Position numbers and translations under genes: made by a program. Positions 53,942 to 64,000 of a DNA stretch of 64,000 nucleotides are shown piece by piece. The stretch covers positions 248,001-312,000 of the forward strand of contig NZ_CP159405.1 of assembly GCF_040500525.1 (NCBI RefSeq). The letters run 5' to 3'. Source of the DNA: Azospirillum formosense. GTDB taxonomy: Bacteria; Pseudomonadota; Alphaproteobacteria; Azospirillales; Azospirillaceae. Under the pieces are notes generated by a model. The model was not told the DNA's origin and made no database searches. It saw only the letters and a list, made by a program, of their open reading frames with translations. How positions within the stretch are numbered: position 1 is the stretch's first letter; each line of letters begins with the position of its first letter.

Positions 53942-55768
53942 TCAGTGATTGTCGCGCGGGATGCCCATGGTCTGGGCGACGCGCTGGTACTTGACGGCGG
54001 GCTTCAGCACCATGCCCTCGTCGAGCTGGTCGACGATGCCGCGCTGGATCTCCTGCCAGGGCGTCTGCGACGGCGGGATCGGGTAGCCGCCCGCGGCCTC
54101 CAGCGCGGCGCGGCGGTCGGCCAGCTCGCCCTCGGAAATCAGGATGTCGGCGCTGCCGCGGCGCAGGTCGATGCGCACCCGGTCGCCGCTGCGCAGCAGG
54201 GCCAGCCCGCCGCCCGCCGCCGCCTCCGGGGACGCGTTGAGGATGGAGGGCGACCCCGAGGTGCCGGACTGGCGGCCGTCGCCGATGCAGGGAAGGGAGT
54301 GGACGCCCTGTTTGATCAGCGTGGCGGGGGGCCGCATGTTGACCACCTCCGCCGCTCCCGGATAGCCGATGGGGCCGGTGCCGCGGATGACCAGGATGGT
54401 GTAGGCGTCGATGCCCAGGCCGGGGTCGTCGATGCGGTGATGGTAGTCCTCCGGTCCATCGAAGACGACGACCTTGCCCTCGAACGCCTCCGGGTCCTGC
54501 GGGTTGGACAGGTAGCGTTCGCGGAACTCGTCGGAGATGACGCTGGTCTTCATGATGGCGGCGCCGAACAGGTTGCCGCGCAGCACCACGAAGCCGGCGC
54601 TGGGCATCAGCGGCTCGTCGATGGGATGGATCACCCGCGTGTCGAGGATCGGCTGCCGGCGGCAGTTCTCGCCGATGGTCCGGCCGTTGACGGTGGGCGC
54701 TGCCTCGCGGATCAGCCCCTTGCCCATGAGCTGGGCGACGACTGCGGGCACGCCGCCGGCGCGGTGGAAATCCTCGCCCAGATACTCGCCGGCCGGCTGG
54801 AGGTTGACCAGCAGCGGCACGTCGTGCCCGTGGGTCTGCCAATCCTCCACGGTCAGCGGCACGCCGATGTGCTTGGCGATGGCGTTGATGTGGATCGGCG
54901 CGTTGGTCGAACCGCCGATGGCGGAGTTGACGACGATGGCGTTGAGGAAGGCGTCGCGCGTCAGGATGTCGGACGGCTTGAGGTCCTCGCGAACCATCTC
55001 GACGATGCGCTTGCCGGTCTCGTAGGCGGCCTGCTGGCGCTCGCGGTAGGGGGCGGGGATGGCGGCGGAGCCGGGAAGCTGCATGCCCAGCACCTCGGCC
55101 AGCGAGTTCATCGTGGAGGCCGTGCCCATCGTGTAGCAGTAGCCGGTCGAGGGGGCCGAGGACGCCACCAGTTCGATGAAGCCCTGATAGTCGATCTCGC
55201 CGGCCGCCATCATCTGGCGCGCCTTCCACACGATGGTGCCCGAGCCGGTGCGCTCACCGCGGAACCAGCCGTTCAGCATCGGGCCGACCGACAGGGCGAT
55301 GGCCGGGATGTTCACGGTGGCCGCCGCCATCAGGCAGGCGGGGGTGGTCTTGTCGCAGCCGATGGTCAGCACCACCCCGTCGAGCGGGTAGCCGTACAGC
55401 ACCTCCACGAGGCCGAGATAGGCGAGGTTGCGGTCGAGCGAGGCGGTCGGACGCTTGCCGGTTTCCTGGATCGGATGGACGGGGAACTCGATGGCGATGC
55501 CGCCGGCGGTGCGGATGCCTTCGCGCAGGCGTTCGGCCAGGACCAGATGGTGCCGGTTGCAGGGGCTGAGGTCGGAGCCGGTCTGGGCGATGCCGATGAT
55601 CGGCGCGCCCGATTGCAACTCCTCCCGCGTCAGCCCGAAATTCAGGTAACGCTCTAGATAGAGCGCGGTCATGTCGGGGTTGTCGGGGTTGTCGAACCAC
55701 GCGCGCGACCGCAGCCGCCGGCCGGAGCCGATGTCCGGATGCTGGGAGGAGGGTTTCGTATCGGGCAT
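53942..55768 (-). CDS. IlvD/Edd-family sugar-acid dehydratase (arabinonate/galactonate type)
   Basis: A 608-aa iron-sulfur dehydratase. Cluster ligands are Cys70 (SPCNRHH), Cys138 (GCDKTTPAC) and Cys211 (YCYTMGTASTMN), with Lys140 beside the second. Their spacing matches that of pentonate dehydratases such as L-arabinonate dehydratase. The Ser-x-Thr of GDGRQSGTSGSPS (501-503) is the probable catalytic base. It should turn an aldonate into a 2-keto-3-deoxy acid, the step between the lactonase and the AraD-type enzyme encoded nearby. D-xylonate dehydratase is an alternative. It is the last gene of the chvE-led cluster. Confidence 0.88.
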   Translation of the reverse strand: MPDTKPSSQHPDIGSGRRLRSRAWFDNPDNPDMTALYLERYLNFGLTREELQSGAPIIGIAQTGSDLSPCNRHHLVLAERLREGIRTAGGIAIEFPVHPIQETGKRPTASLDRNLAYLGLVEVLYGYPLDGVVLTIGCDKTTPACLMAAATVNIPAIALSVGPMLNGWFRGERTGSGTIVWKARQMMAAGEIDYQGFIELVASSAPSTGYCYTMGTASTMNSLAEVLGMQLPGSAAIPAPYRERQQAAYETGKRIVEMVREDLKPSDILTRDAFLNAIVVNSAIGGSTNAPIHINAIAKHIGVPLTVEDWQTHGHDVPLLVNLQPAGEYLGEDFHRAGGVPAVVAQLMGKGLIREAAPTVNGRTIGENCRRQPILDTRVIHPIDEPLMPSAGFVVLRGNLFGAAIMKTSVISDEFRERYLSNPQDPEAFEGKVVVFDGPEDYHHRIDDPGLGIDAYTILVIRGTGPIGYPGAAEVVNMRPPATLIKQGVHSLPCIGDGRQSGTSGSPSILNASPEAAAGGGLALLRSGDRVRIDLRRGSADILISEGELADRRAALEAAGGYPIPPSQTPWQEIQRGIVDQLDEGMVLKPAVKYQRVAQTMGIPRDNH

Positions 55769-55890
55769 GTCGGCACCAATTCGGGTTGGGGGCGCGGACC
55801 GGGGGACGGCCGGCGCCGGGGTCGTGCGGAGCCTCGTTCGGGCGTCGTTGGGAGTCGGCCGGGCGGTGCGCCCGGCGCTTTACCAGTGGC

Positions 55891-56859
55891 CTACCAGTGG
55901 AAGGCGTCGGTGGTGCGCCAGCGCCCGATCAGACAGGCGTCGGCGACCAGCTGCAGCGGACGGGCGTCGACGTCGCCGGCCGCGTCCGCGATGAGATGGT
56001 GGAAGCGGCGGTAGATGCCCTCGTACTCGGCGTCGGGCTCGGCCAGCACGGGCACGCCGTCCACGCTCAGCCGCGTGCCGCCGTGGGTCAGGTCGAGCCT
56101 CCCTTCCTCCGTCTCGATGGCGATGGTCCAGGTCTGCTCGCCCTCCTGGAGGAAGTCGAAGGCGGCCGTCACCGTTCCGACGGCGGAGCCCGCAACGCCC
56201 TCCATCCTCAGGGTGGCGGCGATGGGCGTGTCGCGGTTGGCGGGGACCCGCAGCTCGGCGTCGCGGACGACGACGGGGGCCGGCAGGATCTCGGACAGGA
56301 TCGACAGGGCGTTGATGCCCGGATCGAAGACGCCGAAGCCGCCGGCGGCGAAGATCCAGTCCTGGCCGGGATGCCAGCGCCGCACGTCCTCCTTCCAGGT
56401 GATGGCGACGTGGCGGACGGAGGCGCCGTCCAGCCGCCGCCGCGTCTCCTCCACCGCCGCGTTGAAGCGGGAATGCCAGGCGGCGAACAGCGTGCGCTTG
56501 ACCTCCTTCGCCGCGTCGAGCAGCAGGCGCAGCTCGGTCAGGGTGGCGGCCGGCGGCTTATCGATCAGCGCGTGCTTGCCGGCGCGCAGCGCCTCCACCG
56601 TCAGGGCGTGGCGGACGGCGGGCGGCGTGCAGATCGCCACGGCGTCGAGGCCGGGCAGGGCGGCCAGCATCTCCGCTTGGCTGCGGAAGACCGGCACGTC
56701 GCCGAGCCCGGTTTCCTCCGGGGTGGCGCCGTGCGGGCTGACCACCGCGGCGAGCCGGAACAGGCCGGTGGCGGCGATGGCTGGAACATGCTGGTCGCGG
56801 GCGATCTTGCCGAAGCCGACGATGCCGAGCGTACGAGGGGCGGGGGTGGAACGGGTCAT
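55891..56859 (-). CDS. Gfo/Idh-family L-arabinose/D-galactose 1-dehydrogenase
   Basis: A 322-aa NAD(P)-dependent dehydrogenase that closely follows the A. brasilense L-arabinose 1-dehydrogenase pattern: GIVGFGKIARDQHVPAIAATG (cited in part), LIDKPPAATL with catalytic Lys, ITWKEDVRRWHPGQDWIF and GGFGVFDPGINALSI with the Asp/Asn pair. It oxidises the sugar at C1 to the lactone, first step of the non-phosphorylating route. The ATG at 56859 directly follows the permease gene (9 bases between genes). Its last codons lie in a short tandem duplication of TACCAGTGG. Confidence 0.9.
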   Translation of the reverse strand: MTRSTPAPRTLGIVGFGKIARDQHVPAIAATGLFRLAAVVSPHGATPEETGLGDVPVFRSQAEMLAALPGLDAVAICTPPAVRHALTVEALRAGKHALIDKPPAATLTELRLLLDAAKEVKRTLFAAWHSRFNAAVEETRRRLDGASVRHVAITWKEDVRRWHPGQDWIFAAGGFGVFDPGINALSILSEILPAPVVVRDAELRVPANRDTPIAATLRMEGVAGSAVGTVTAAFDFLQEGEQTWTIAIETEEGRLDLTHGGTRLSVDGVPVLAEPDAEYEGIYRRFHHLIADAAGDVDARPLQLVADACLIGRWRTTDAFHW

Positions 56860-56867
56860 GACGGCCC

Positions 56868-58075
56868 TCACGCCTTGTTCTTGTTGTAGACGTCGATCGT
56901 GACGGCGGCGAGCAGCACCATGCCCTTGATGACCTGCTGCCAGTCGATGCCGATCCCCAGGATCGACATGCCGTTGTTCATCACGCCCATGATGAAGGCG
57001 CCGATCACCGCCCCGGTCACCCGGCCCACGCCGCCCGACGCCGAGGCGCCGCCGATGAAGCAGGCGGCGATCACGTCCAGCTCGAACGAGACGCCGGCCT
57101 TCGGCGTGGCGGTGTTCAGCCTTGCGGCGAAGATCAGCCCGGCCAGCGCCGCCAGCACCCCCATGTTGACGAAGGTGTAGAAGCTGAGCCGCCGGGTGTC
57201 GATGCCGGACAGCCTGGCGGCCTTCTCGTTGCCGCCCAGGGCGTAGACGCGCCGGCCGACCGTGGTGTTGCGGGTGACGAAGCTGTAGAGCGCGATCAGC
57301 ACGCTCATGATGATCAGCACGTTGGGCAGGCCGCGGTAGGAGGCCATCAACTGCCCGACATAGAGCAGCACGGCGGCCAGCGCGACGTTCTTCGCCACGA
57401 ACAGCGGCAGCGGCTCCTGCTCGATGGCGACGCTCTGCCGGCGCAGGCGCGCCATGGTGTTCATCGCCACCAGCGCGGCGGCGACCGCCCCGCAGAGCAG
57501 CAGGCTGGTCAGGTGGAACTTGCCAAGGTTGAAGGCGTCGAGCGCCAGGAAATCCGGGATGAAGCCGGAGCTGAGACGCTGGAACTCCACCGGGAAGGGA
57601 CCGACCGACTGGCCGGCCAGCAGGATCAGGCACAGGCCGCGGAAGACCAGCATGCCGGCCAGCGTCACGATGAAGGAGGGGATGCGCAGATAGGCGACCC
57701 AGAAGCCCTGCACCGCCCCGATCGCCGCCCCGGCCAGCAGGCACAGCAGCGTCGTGGTGACGAAGTCCAGGTGGAGCCGCACCATCAGCGTCGCCGCCAG
57801 CGCGCCGATGAGGGCCACGACCGAGCCCACCGACAGGTCGATGTGCCCGGCGACGATCACCAGCAGCATGCCCAGCGCCATGATGACGATGTAGCTGTTC
57901 TGCAGCACGAGGTTGGTCAGGTTCAGCGGCTGCAGCAGCGTGCCGTCGGTCATGTACTGGAAGAACAGGACGATCGCGACCAGCGACAGCAGCATGCCGT
58001 ACTCGCGCATGTGCGCCTTCACGAACCGTCCCATGGACACCCGCGGGCCGCGCGCCGGAAGGTTGAGTTCGGCAC

Positions 58076-58079
<4 letters not shown>
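56868..58079 (-). CDS. gguB: sugar ABC transporter permease GguB
   Basis: A 403-aa permease of the ribose/xylose-type ABC family with about ten membrane helices. SVGSVVALIGALAATLMV and RVYALGGNEKAARLSGIDTRR (cited in part) are conserved with GguB/XylH/MmsB. Its start overlaps the gguA stop as ATGA. With ChvE and GguA it would import L-arabinose, galactose or related sugars. Confidence 0.93.
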
Positions 58080-59659
<1,580 letters not shown>

Positions 59660-59736
59660 GAACACCTCCGATCGCCCGGTCGAACCTCAGGCCGGTGGCG
59701 GGGCGCGCCGCGTGGCGTCCGCCCCGCGTCGCCGCC

Positions 59737-60813
59737 TCACTTGAACTGCGCTTCGGTGTAGTAGCCGCTGCCGACCAGCGTGCTCTTCCAGTTCGACGCG
59801 TCCACGCTGACCGGCTTCAGCAGATAGGCCGGGACGACCTTCTTGCCGTTGTCGTAGGTCTTGGTGTCGTTGACCGGCGGCGTGCCGCCGCCCAGCACCG
59901 CGTCGACCATCTCCACCGTGATCCGGGCCAGTTCGCGGGTGTCCTTGAAGACGGTGGCGCGCTGCTCGCCGGCTAGGATCGACTTGATCGAGGGCACCTC
60001 GGCGTCCTGGCCGGTCACCACCGGCATCGGCTGCGACGGCGAGCCGTAGCCGACCCCCTTCAGCGAGGAGATGATGCCGATGCTGATCCCGTCGTAGGGC
60101 GACAGCACGGCGTCGACGCGGCGGTTGCCGTAGAAGGCGCTCAGCAGGTTGTCCATGCGGGCCTGGGCGGTGGCGCCGTCCCAGCGCAGGGTGGACACCT
60201 TGTCCATGCCCACCTGGCCGCTGCCCACCTTCAGCTTGCCGCTGTCAATGTGGGGCTGCAGCACCGACATGGCGCCGTTGTAGAAGAAATAGGCGTTGTT
60301 GTCGTCGGGGGAGCCGCCGAACAGCTCGATGTTGAAGGGACCCTTGCCGTCCTTCAGGCCCAGCGCGTCGACGATGTAGCTGCCCTGGAGCACGCCGACC
60401 TGGAAATTGTCGAAGGTCGCATAATAGTCGACGTTCTCCGTCCCGCGGATCAGCCGGTCGTAGGCGATGACCTTGACCCCGCGGTCCTTGGCCTGCTGAA
60501 GCACGTCGGTCAGCGTCGTGCCGTCGATGGCGGCGATCACCAGAACCTTGCTGTTCTTGGCGACCATTGTCTCGATCTGGGCGAGCTGGTTGGGGATGTC
60601 GTCCTCGGCGTATTGCAGGTCGGTCTTGTAGCCCTTGGCCTGGAACTGCTTGACCATGTTGTTGCCGTCGTCGATCCAGCGGGCGGAGGACTTGGTGGGC
60701 ATCGCGATGCCGACGGTGGGCTTGTCCTGCGCCAGAGTCGGCGCGGCCGCAGCGGTCAGGGCCAGCACGCCGACGGCCATCCCGGCCAGTGTGGTCGTGA
60801 ACGAAGAAGACAT
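59737..60813 (-). CDS. chvE: ChvE/SbpA-type periplasmic sugar-binding protein
   Basis: A 358-aa binding protein with a signal peptide (cleaved near TLA-QDK at about residue 28). It follows the ChvE pattern: VGIAMPTKSSARWIDDGNNM, YAEDDIPNQLAQIETMV, AYDRLIRGTENVDYYATFDN, ELFGGSPDDNNAYFF and SPYDGISIGIISSLK. ChvE binds arabinose, galactose and other aldoses for uptake and signals to chemotaxis or two-component receptors; the A. brasilense homologue SbpA serves chemotaxis to such sugars. GGGAGG precedes the ATG. It leads the gguA-gguB-dehydrogenase-dehydratase cluster. Confidence 0.94.
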   Translation of the reverse strand: MSSSFTTTLAGMAVGVLALTAAAAPTLAQDKPTVGIAMPTKSSARWIDDGNNMVKQFQAKGYKTDLQYAEDDIPNQLAQIETMVAKNSKVLVIAAIDGTTLTDVLQQAKDRGVKVIAYDRLIRGTENVDYYATFDNFQVGVLQGSYIVDALGLKDGKGPFNIELFGGSPDDNNAYFFYNGAMSVLQPHIDSGKLKVGSGQVGMDKVSTLRWDGATAQARMDNLLSAFYGNRRVDAVLSPYDGISIGIISSLKGVGYGSPSQPMPVVTGQDAEVPSIKSILAGEQRATVFKDTRELARITVEMVDAVLGGGTPPVNDTKTYDNGKKVVPAYLLKPVSVDASNWKSTLVGSGYYTEAQFK

Positions 60814-60903
60814 GGGCCGAATTCCTCCCCCTTCTGCGGCACCGGGTTGGCCACACCCGCGGCTCTTGAACGGGTGTCGGGTGGCGCAATGTTTGTAAGG
60901 CTA

Positions 60904-60932
60904 GCAATCGGCCGAAAAACCATAACTGTCAA
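60904..60932 (-). promoter_or_regulatory. probable chvE promoter
   Basis: A consensus -35 TTGACA on the minus strand (60932-60927) overlaps the TGA stop of the LysR gene. The -10 is weak (GATTGC at 17 bases or TTGCTA at 19), as expected for an activator-dependent promoter. Half-site TCGTAT, as in the LysR palindrome at 61992, lies just upstream (60938-60933). Confidence 0.45.
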
Positions 60933-61957
60933 ATACGATTATTGGCGGAATCCATACACATTTCGATATCACTTGAGGCGCCGGGCTGCGGCGTCTCCAG
61001 CGCGCGGCGCATCTTCGCGTCGGACGCCGCCCGCAAGGCGGCCAGGGCGGTGCGGGCGCCCGGCGACAGCGGGCGGTCCTTCAGCCAGAAAATGCCGTAG
61101 GGCTCGACGCTGAAGCGCTTGTGGAAGGGCACGATGGTGCAGCTGCCGGTGGGCGAGAACACCTGGGCGAGGGCGCGGGCGAAGACGGTGACCGAATCGT
61201 TCTCGGCCACCATCGCCAGGGAGATGACCGGCGAGGCGCTTTCGATCACCTTGCGCGGCGGCGGCACCCCCTCGGCGCGGAACAGCGTCTCGACCCGGCT
61301 GCGCAGCAGGCTGCCCAAGGGTTGGAGAATCCAGGTGGCGTCCACCAGATCGGCGGCGGTCAGCGGGCGGCCGAGCCGCAGCAGCGGGTGGCCGTCGCGG
61401 CAGACGAAGCACAGCTCCTCGCTGCTGATCTCCTGATAGTCGAAGCACGCGGCGTCGACGTGGTCGGGCAGGCGGCCGATGGCGAAATCCATCACGCCCT
61501 GCCGGACCCGCTCGGCCAGCACGTCGCTGGTCTCCACCGCCACGGCGATCTTCAGGTCGGGATGGTCGCGGGTCAGCGTGGTGATCACCGGCACCACCAG
61601 CTCCACCGCCGGGGCCATCACCGTGCCGATGGAGACGCTGCCGCTGTGGCCGGCCAGCAGGTCGTTCAACTCCTCCCCCGCCTCCTGCAGGCCGCTGAGG
61701 ATCGCCCGCGCGTGGCGGATCATCAGGCTGCCGTACCAGTTCGGCTCGACGCCGCGGCCATGGCGCTCGAACAGGGTGACGCCCAGGGAGTCTTCCAGGT
61801 CGCCCAGCAGCTTCGAGGCGGCGGGCTGCGACATGGTCAGGCTGGCGGCGGCCCGGTGCAGGTTGCGGTGCTCGTCCAGCGCCACGAAGAGTTGGAGGTG
61901 GCGCAGCTTCAGCCGGGCCTTGAGGAACCAGTTGGCCGGGAAACGGTGCGGGGTCAC
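60929..61957 (-). CDS. LysR-family regulator, GbpR-like
   Basis: A 342-aa LysR regulator adjacent to chvE, as GbpR is in Agrobacterium. The HTH lies in LQLFVALDEHRNLHRAAASLTMSQPAASKLLGDLE (cited in part) and the effector domain has SVSIGTVMAPAVELVVP. GbpR-type proteins activate chvE in response to sugars. I prefer the GTG at 61957 (GGAGG nine bases upstream); the ATG at 61993 has no ribosome site and lies inside the palindrome. The HTH begins about 20 residues after this start. Confidence 0.9.
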   Translation of the reverse strand: MTPHRFPANWFLKARLKLRHLQLFVALDEHRNLHRAAASLTMSQPAASKLLGDLEDSLGVTLFERHGRGVEPNWYGSLMIRHARAILSGLQEAGEELNDLLAGHSGSVSIGTVMAPAVELVVPVITTLTRDHPDLKIAVAVETSDVLAERVRQGVMDFAIGRLPDHVDAACFDYQEISSEELCFVCRDGHPLLRLGRPLTAADLVDATWILQPLGSLLRSRVETLFRAEGVPPPRKVIESASPVISLAMVAENDSVTVFARALAQVFSPTGSCTIVPFHKRFSVEPYGIFWLKDRPLSPGARTALAALRAASDAKMRRALETPQPGASSDIEMCMDSANNRI

Positions 61958-61991
61958 GGGCGGGGGCCTCCGGTCTGGCGATGACGCCGGC

Positions 61992-62007
61992 ATACGAAAT
62001 CTCGTAT
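61992..62007. promoter_or_regulatory. probable LysR binding palindrome between the LysR and lactonase genes
   Basis: ATACGA-AATC-TCGTAT is a perfect inverted repeat, followed by another TCGTAT at 62023-62028. It lies in the divergent gap between the LysR gene and the lactonase-araD unit and may control both. The half-site recurs before chvE. Confidence 0.5.
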
Positions 62008-62108
62008 CGCCGGTGCCGATATTCGTATTGGACGATTATCAGAACGCTCCCTATTGTTGGCGTGGTCAACAAAATTCAGAACGGGACCGCGGGGGGAGGC
62101 GAAACGGC

Positions 62109-63008
62109 ATGCCGCAGGAGGTTCGTTGCGTCTGGCCCGCCCGGGCGCTCCTGGGCGAAGGCCCGCTGTGGTCGCCGGGGCAGGGCGCCGTCTTCTTCGT
62201 CGACATCCACGGATCGCGGATCCTGCGCCACGGGCTCGACGACGGGTCCCGGACGGACTGGGCGCTGGAGGACGCGGCCTGCTGGCTGGTGGAGTGCGCC
62301 GACGGCGACGGCTTCATCGCCGGGCTGCGCTCGCGCCGGGTGGTCCGCCTGCGGCTGGAGCCGGGCCGCGCGGTGATCGCCGGGGAACTGGCGCGGATCG
62401 ACCCCGACCGGCCGGGCAACCGGCTGAACGACGCCAAGGCCGACGCGCAGGGGCGCCTGTGGATCGGCAGCATGGACGACGGAGAGGAGACGCCGTCCGG
62501 CGCCTTCCACCGGCTCGACCCCGATGGCTCGATCGCGCCTGTGGACGAGGGCTACACCGTCGCCAACGGCCCGGCCCTGTCCCCGGACGGGCGGACGCTC
62601 TACCACACCGACAGCGCGGCGCGGACAATCCACGCCTTCGATGTCGACGACGCGGGGCGGCTGTCCGGCAAGCGCGTCCACATCCGATTCGCCGAGGCCG
62701 ACGGCTATCCCGACGGCATGACCTGCGACGCCGAGGGCGGACTGTGGGTCGCCCATTGGGACGGCGGGCGGGTCAGCCGCTTCCGGCCCGACGGCGCGCT
62801 GGACCGGACGATCGCGCTGCCGGTGTCGCGGGTCACCTCCTGTGTCTTCGCCGGTCCCGCCCTCGACCGGCTGTTCGTGACCACCGCGGCGTACGGCATC
62901 GGCCGCGACGGCCGCCCCGACGAACCGCTGGCCGGCGCGCTGTTCGAGTGCGATCCCGGCGGCGTGCGAGGCCTGCCGCCCGGCCGCTTCGGGCGACCGC
63001 CGGGCTGA
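62109..63008 (+). CDS. SMP-30-family sugar lactonase (arabinolactonase type)
   Basis: A 299-aa beta-propeller lactonase, close paralogue of the protein at 23171. It has LGEGPLWSP (metal Glu), NRLNDAKADAQGRLWIGSMD, ANGPALSPDGRTLYHTDS and PDGMTCDAEGGLWVAHW. With the dehydrogenase and dehydratases nearby it should open the L-arabino- or D-galactono-lactone. The ATG at 62109 has GGGAGG ten bases upstream. It is followed 61 bases later by the araD-type gene in the same direction. Confidence 0.92.
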   Translation: MPQEVRCVWPARALLGEGPLWSPGQGAVFFVDIHGSRILRHGLDDGSRTDWALEDAACWLVECADGDGFIAGLRSRRVVRLRLEPGRAVIAGELARIDPDRPGNRLNDAKADAQGRLWIGSMDDGEETPSGAFHRLDPDGSIAPVDEGYTVANGPALSPDGRTLYHTDSAARTIHAFDVDDAGRLSGKRVHIRFAEADGYPDGMTCDAEGGLWVAHWDGGRVSRFRPDGALDRTIALPVSRVTSCVFAGPALDRLFVTTAAYGIGRDGRPDEPLAGALFECDPGGVRGLPPGRFGRPPG

Positions 63009-63069
63009 CCGGCTCCTCCGCACACTGAACCCACAGGCAAACCGACCCGTCAGAAGGACCCCAACGGCC

Positions 63070-63996
63070 ATGGCCTCCAGCGCCCGCCCCTACCGGGGAG
63101 TGTTCCCCGTCGTTCCCACCATCTTCACCGAGACGGGGGACCTCGACCTCGCCGGGCAGACGCGCTGCGTCGATTTCATGATCGACGCCGGGTCCGACGG
63201 CCTGTGCATCCTCGCCAATTTCTCCGAGCAGTTCGTGCTGACCGACGCCGAGCGCGACGTGCTGATGGAAACCATCCTCGGCCACGTCGCCGGCCGGGTG
63301 CCGGTGATCGTCACCACCACCCATTTCAGCACCGCCGCCTGCGCCGCGCGCAGCCGCCGCGCCCAGGAGTTGGGGGCGGGCATGGTGATGGTCATGCCGC
63401 CCTACCACGGCGCCACGATCCGCGTCCCGGAGGCGGGCATCGTCGCCTTCTTCCAGCGGGTGTCCGACGTCATCGACATCCCGATCATGATCCAGGACGC
63501 CCCGGTCAGCGGCACCGCGCTGTCGGCGGAGCTGCTGGCCCGCATGGCGCGGGAGATCGCCAACGTCGCCTACTTCAAGGTCGAGGTGCCGCAGGCCGCC
63601 GCCAAGCTGCGCCGGCTGATCGAGCTGGGCGGCGACGCCGTCGAGGGGCCGTGGGACGGCGAGGAGGCGATCACCCTGCTGGCCGACCTCGACGCCGGGG
63701 CGACCGGCGCCATGACCGGCGGCGGCTATCCCGACGGCATCCGCCAGATCGTCGATCCCTTCCTGGCCGGCGACCGCGAGGCGGCGGTGGCGGCCTACGG
63801 GCGCTGGCTGCCGCTGATCAACCATGAGAACCGCCAGTGCGGCCTTGCCACCGCCAAGATCCTGATGAAGGAGGGCGGCATCATCGCCTGCGACGCCGTG
63901 CGCCACCCGCTGGCGGACCCGCACCCGGCCAGCCGCGCCGGCCTGCTCGACGCCGCCCGCCGCCTCGACCCGCTGGTCCTGCGCTGGGCGCGCTGA
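63070..63996 (+). CDS. araD: L-2-keto-3-deoxyarabonate dehydratase (DHDPS family)
   Basis: A 308-aa TIM-barrel enzyme of the DHDPS/NAL family that closely resembles A. brasilense AraD: YRGVFPVVPTIFTETGDLDL, MIDAGSDGLCILANFSEQF, MPPYHGATIRVPEAGI, VAYFKVEVP with the Schiff-base Lys, and EGPWDGEEAITLLADL. AraD converts L-2-keto-3-deoxyarabonate to 2-ketoglutarate semialdehyde. The protein is complete and the stop lies just before the window end. The dehydrogenase for the last step would be expected beyond it. Confidence 0.93.
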   Translation: MASSARPYRGVFPVVPTIFTETGDLDLAGQTRCVDFMIDAGSDGLCILANFSEQFVLTDAERDVLMETILGHVAGRVPVIVTTTHFSTAACAARSRRAQELGAGMVMVMPPYHGATIRVPEAGIVAFFQRVSDVIDIPIMIQDAPVSGTALSAELLARMAREIANVAYFKVEVPQAAAKLRRLIELGGDAVEGPWDGEEAITLLADLDAGATGAMTGGGYPDGIRQIVDPFLAGDREAAVAAYGRWLPLINHENRQCGLATAKILMKEGGIIACDAVRHPLADPHPASRAGLLDAARRLDPLVLRWAR

Positions 63997-64000
63997 CGAC

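Overview
The window is a compact, very GC-rich bacterial segment with alphaproteobacterial gene content. Several proteins strongly resemble ones I know from Azospirillum brasilense: a ChvE/SbpA-type sugar-binding protein with a LysR regulator beside it, an L-arabinose/D-galactose 1-dehydrogenase of the Gfo/Idh family, and an L-2-keto-3-deoxyarabonate dehydratase of the DHDPS family. I infer Azospirillum or a close relative. No rRNA, CRISPR array, insertion sequence, phage or plasmid backbone is visible, so this looks like ordinary replicon sequence with intergenic palindromic repeats.

Layout. 0-3 kb: DUF2189 membrane protein, acylphosphatase, a secreted protein, lipB and tRNA-Leu(GAG). 3-9.5 kb: a STAS protein, mgtE, a TPP riboswitch with thiO-thiS-thiG, a thioesterase, a secreted protein and an NnrU protein. 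9.5-15.2 kb: DUF4139 protein, RidA-like protein, a 61-aa protein, an orphan OmpR-type regulator, a HCCA-isomerase-like protein and an ion channel. 15.2-24 kb: ccoG with an FNR/FixK-type box, a MocR-type regulator, a CYP152-type P450, ppc and an SMP-30 lactonase. 24-29 kb: class II aldolase, a GH12-like protein, a glycosyltransferase, a 34-aa membrane protein and a second ccoG. 29-38.4 kb: a tripartite tricarboxylate (tct) operon that includes terC, usp and tctD and ends in a histidine kinase fused to a solute-binding protein. 38.6-40.4 kb: TauE/SafE permease and a LysR regulator.

40.4-51.6 kb is a hexuronate module: uxaC-uxaA, mgsA, two paralogous GntR regulators, a YghZ-type aldo/keto reductase, and a gntR-kduD-kdgF-dctPQM operon. 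51.7-53.9 kb holds a methyltransferase and an alpha/beta hydrolase. 53.9-64 kb is a non-phosphorylating pentose/galactose pathway: chvE-gguA-gguB transport, sugar 1-dehydrogenase, lactonase, IlvD/Edd dehydratase and AraD-type dehydratase under a LysR regulator. The last enzyme, ketoglutarate semialdehyde dehydrogenase, is not seen and may lie beyond 64 kb.

The most interesting signal is an AT-rich palindrome, TATA(C/T)TA(G/A)TATA, usually followed by TCA. It occurs eight times in an otherwise very GC-rich sequence, and each copy sits between or over the -35 and -10 of a plausible sigma70 promoter. These promoters precede uxaC-uxaA, mgsA, both gntR genes, the YghZ-type reductase and ppc. The remaining two are followed after about 100-120 nt by an intrinsic terminator, so they look like small RNA genes: one just after uxaA and one just before the P450. 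Both predicted RNAs carry a GACGUUUC(C)UCC segment, an anti-Shine-Dalgarno-like sequence. I propose a GntR-controlled hexuronate regulon containing two sibling small RNAs. The promoter layout is read directly from the sequence; the RNAs and the regulation are inference.
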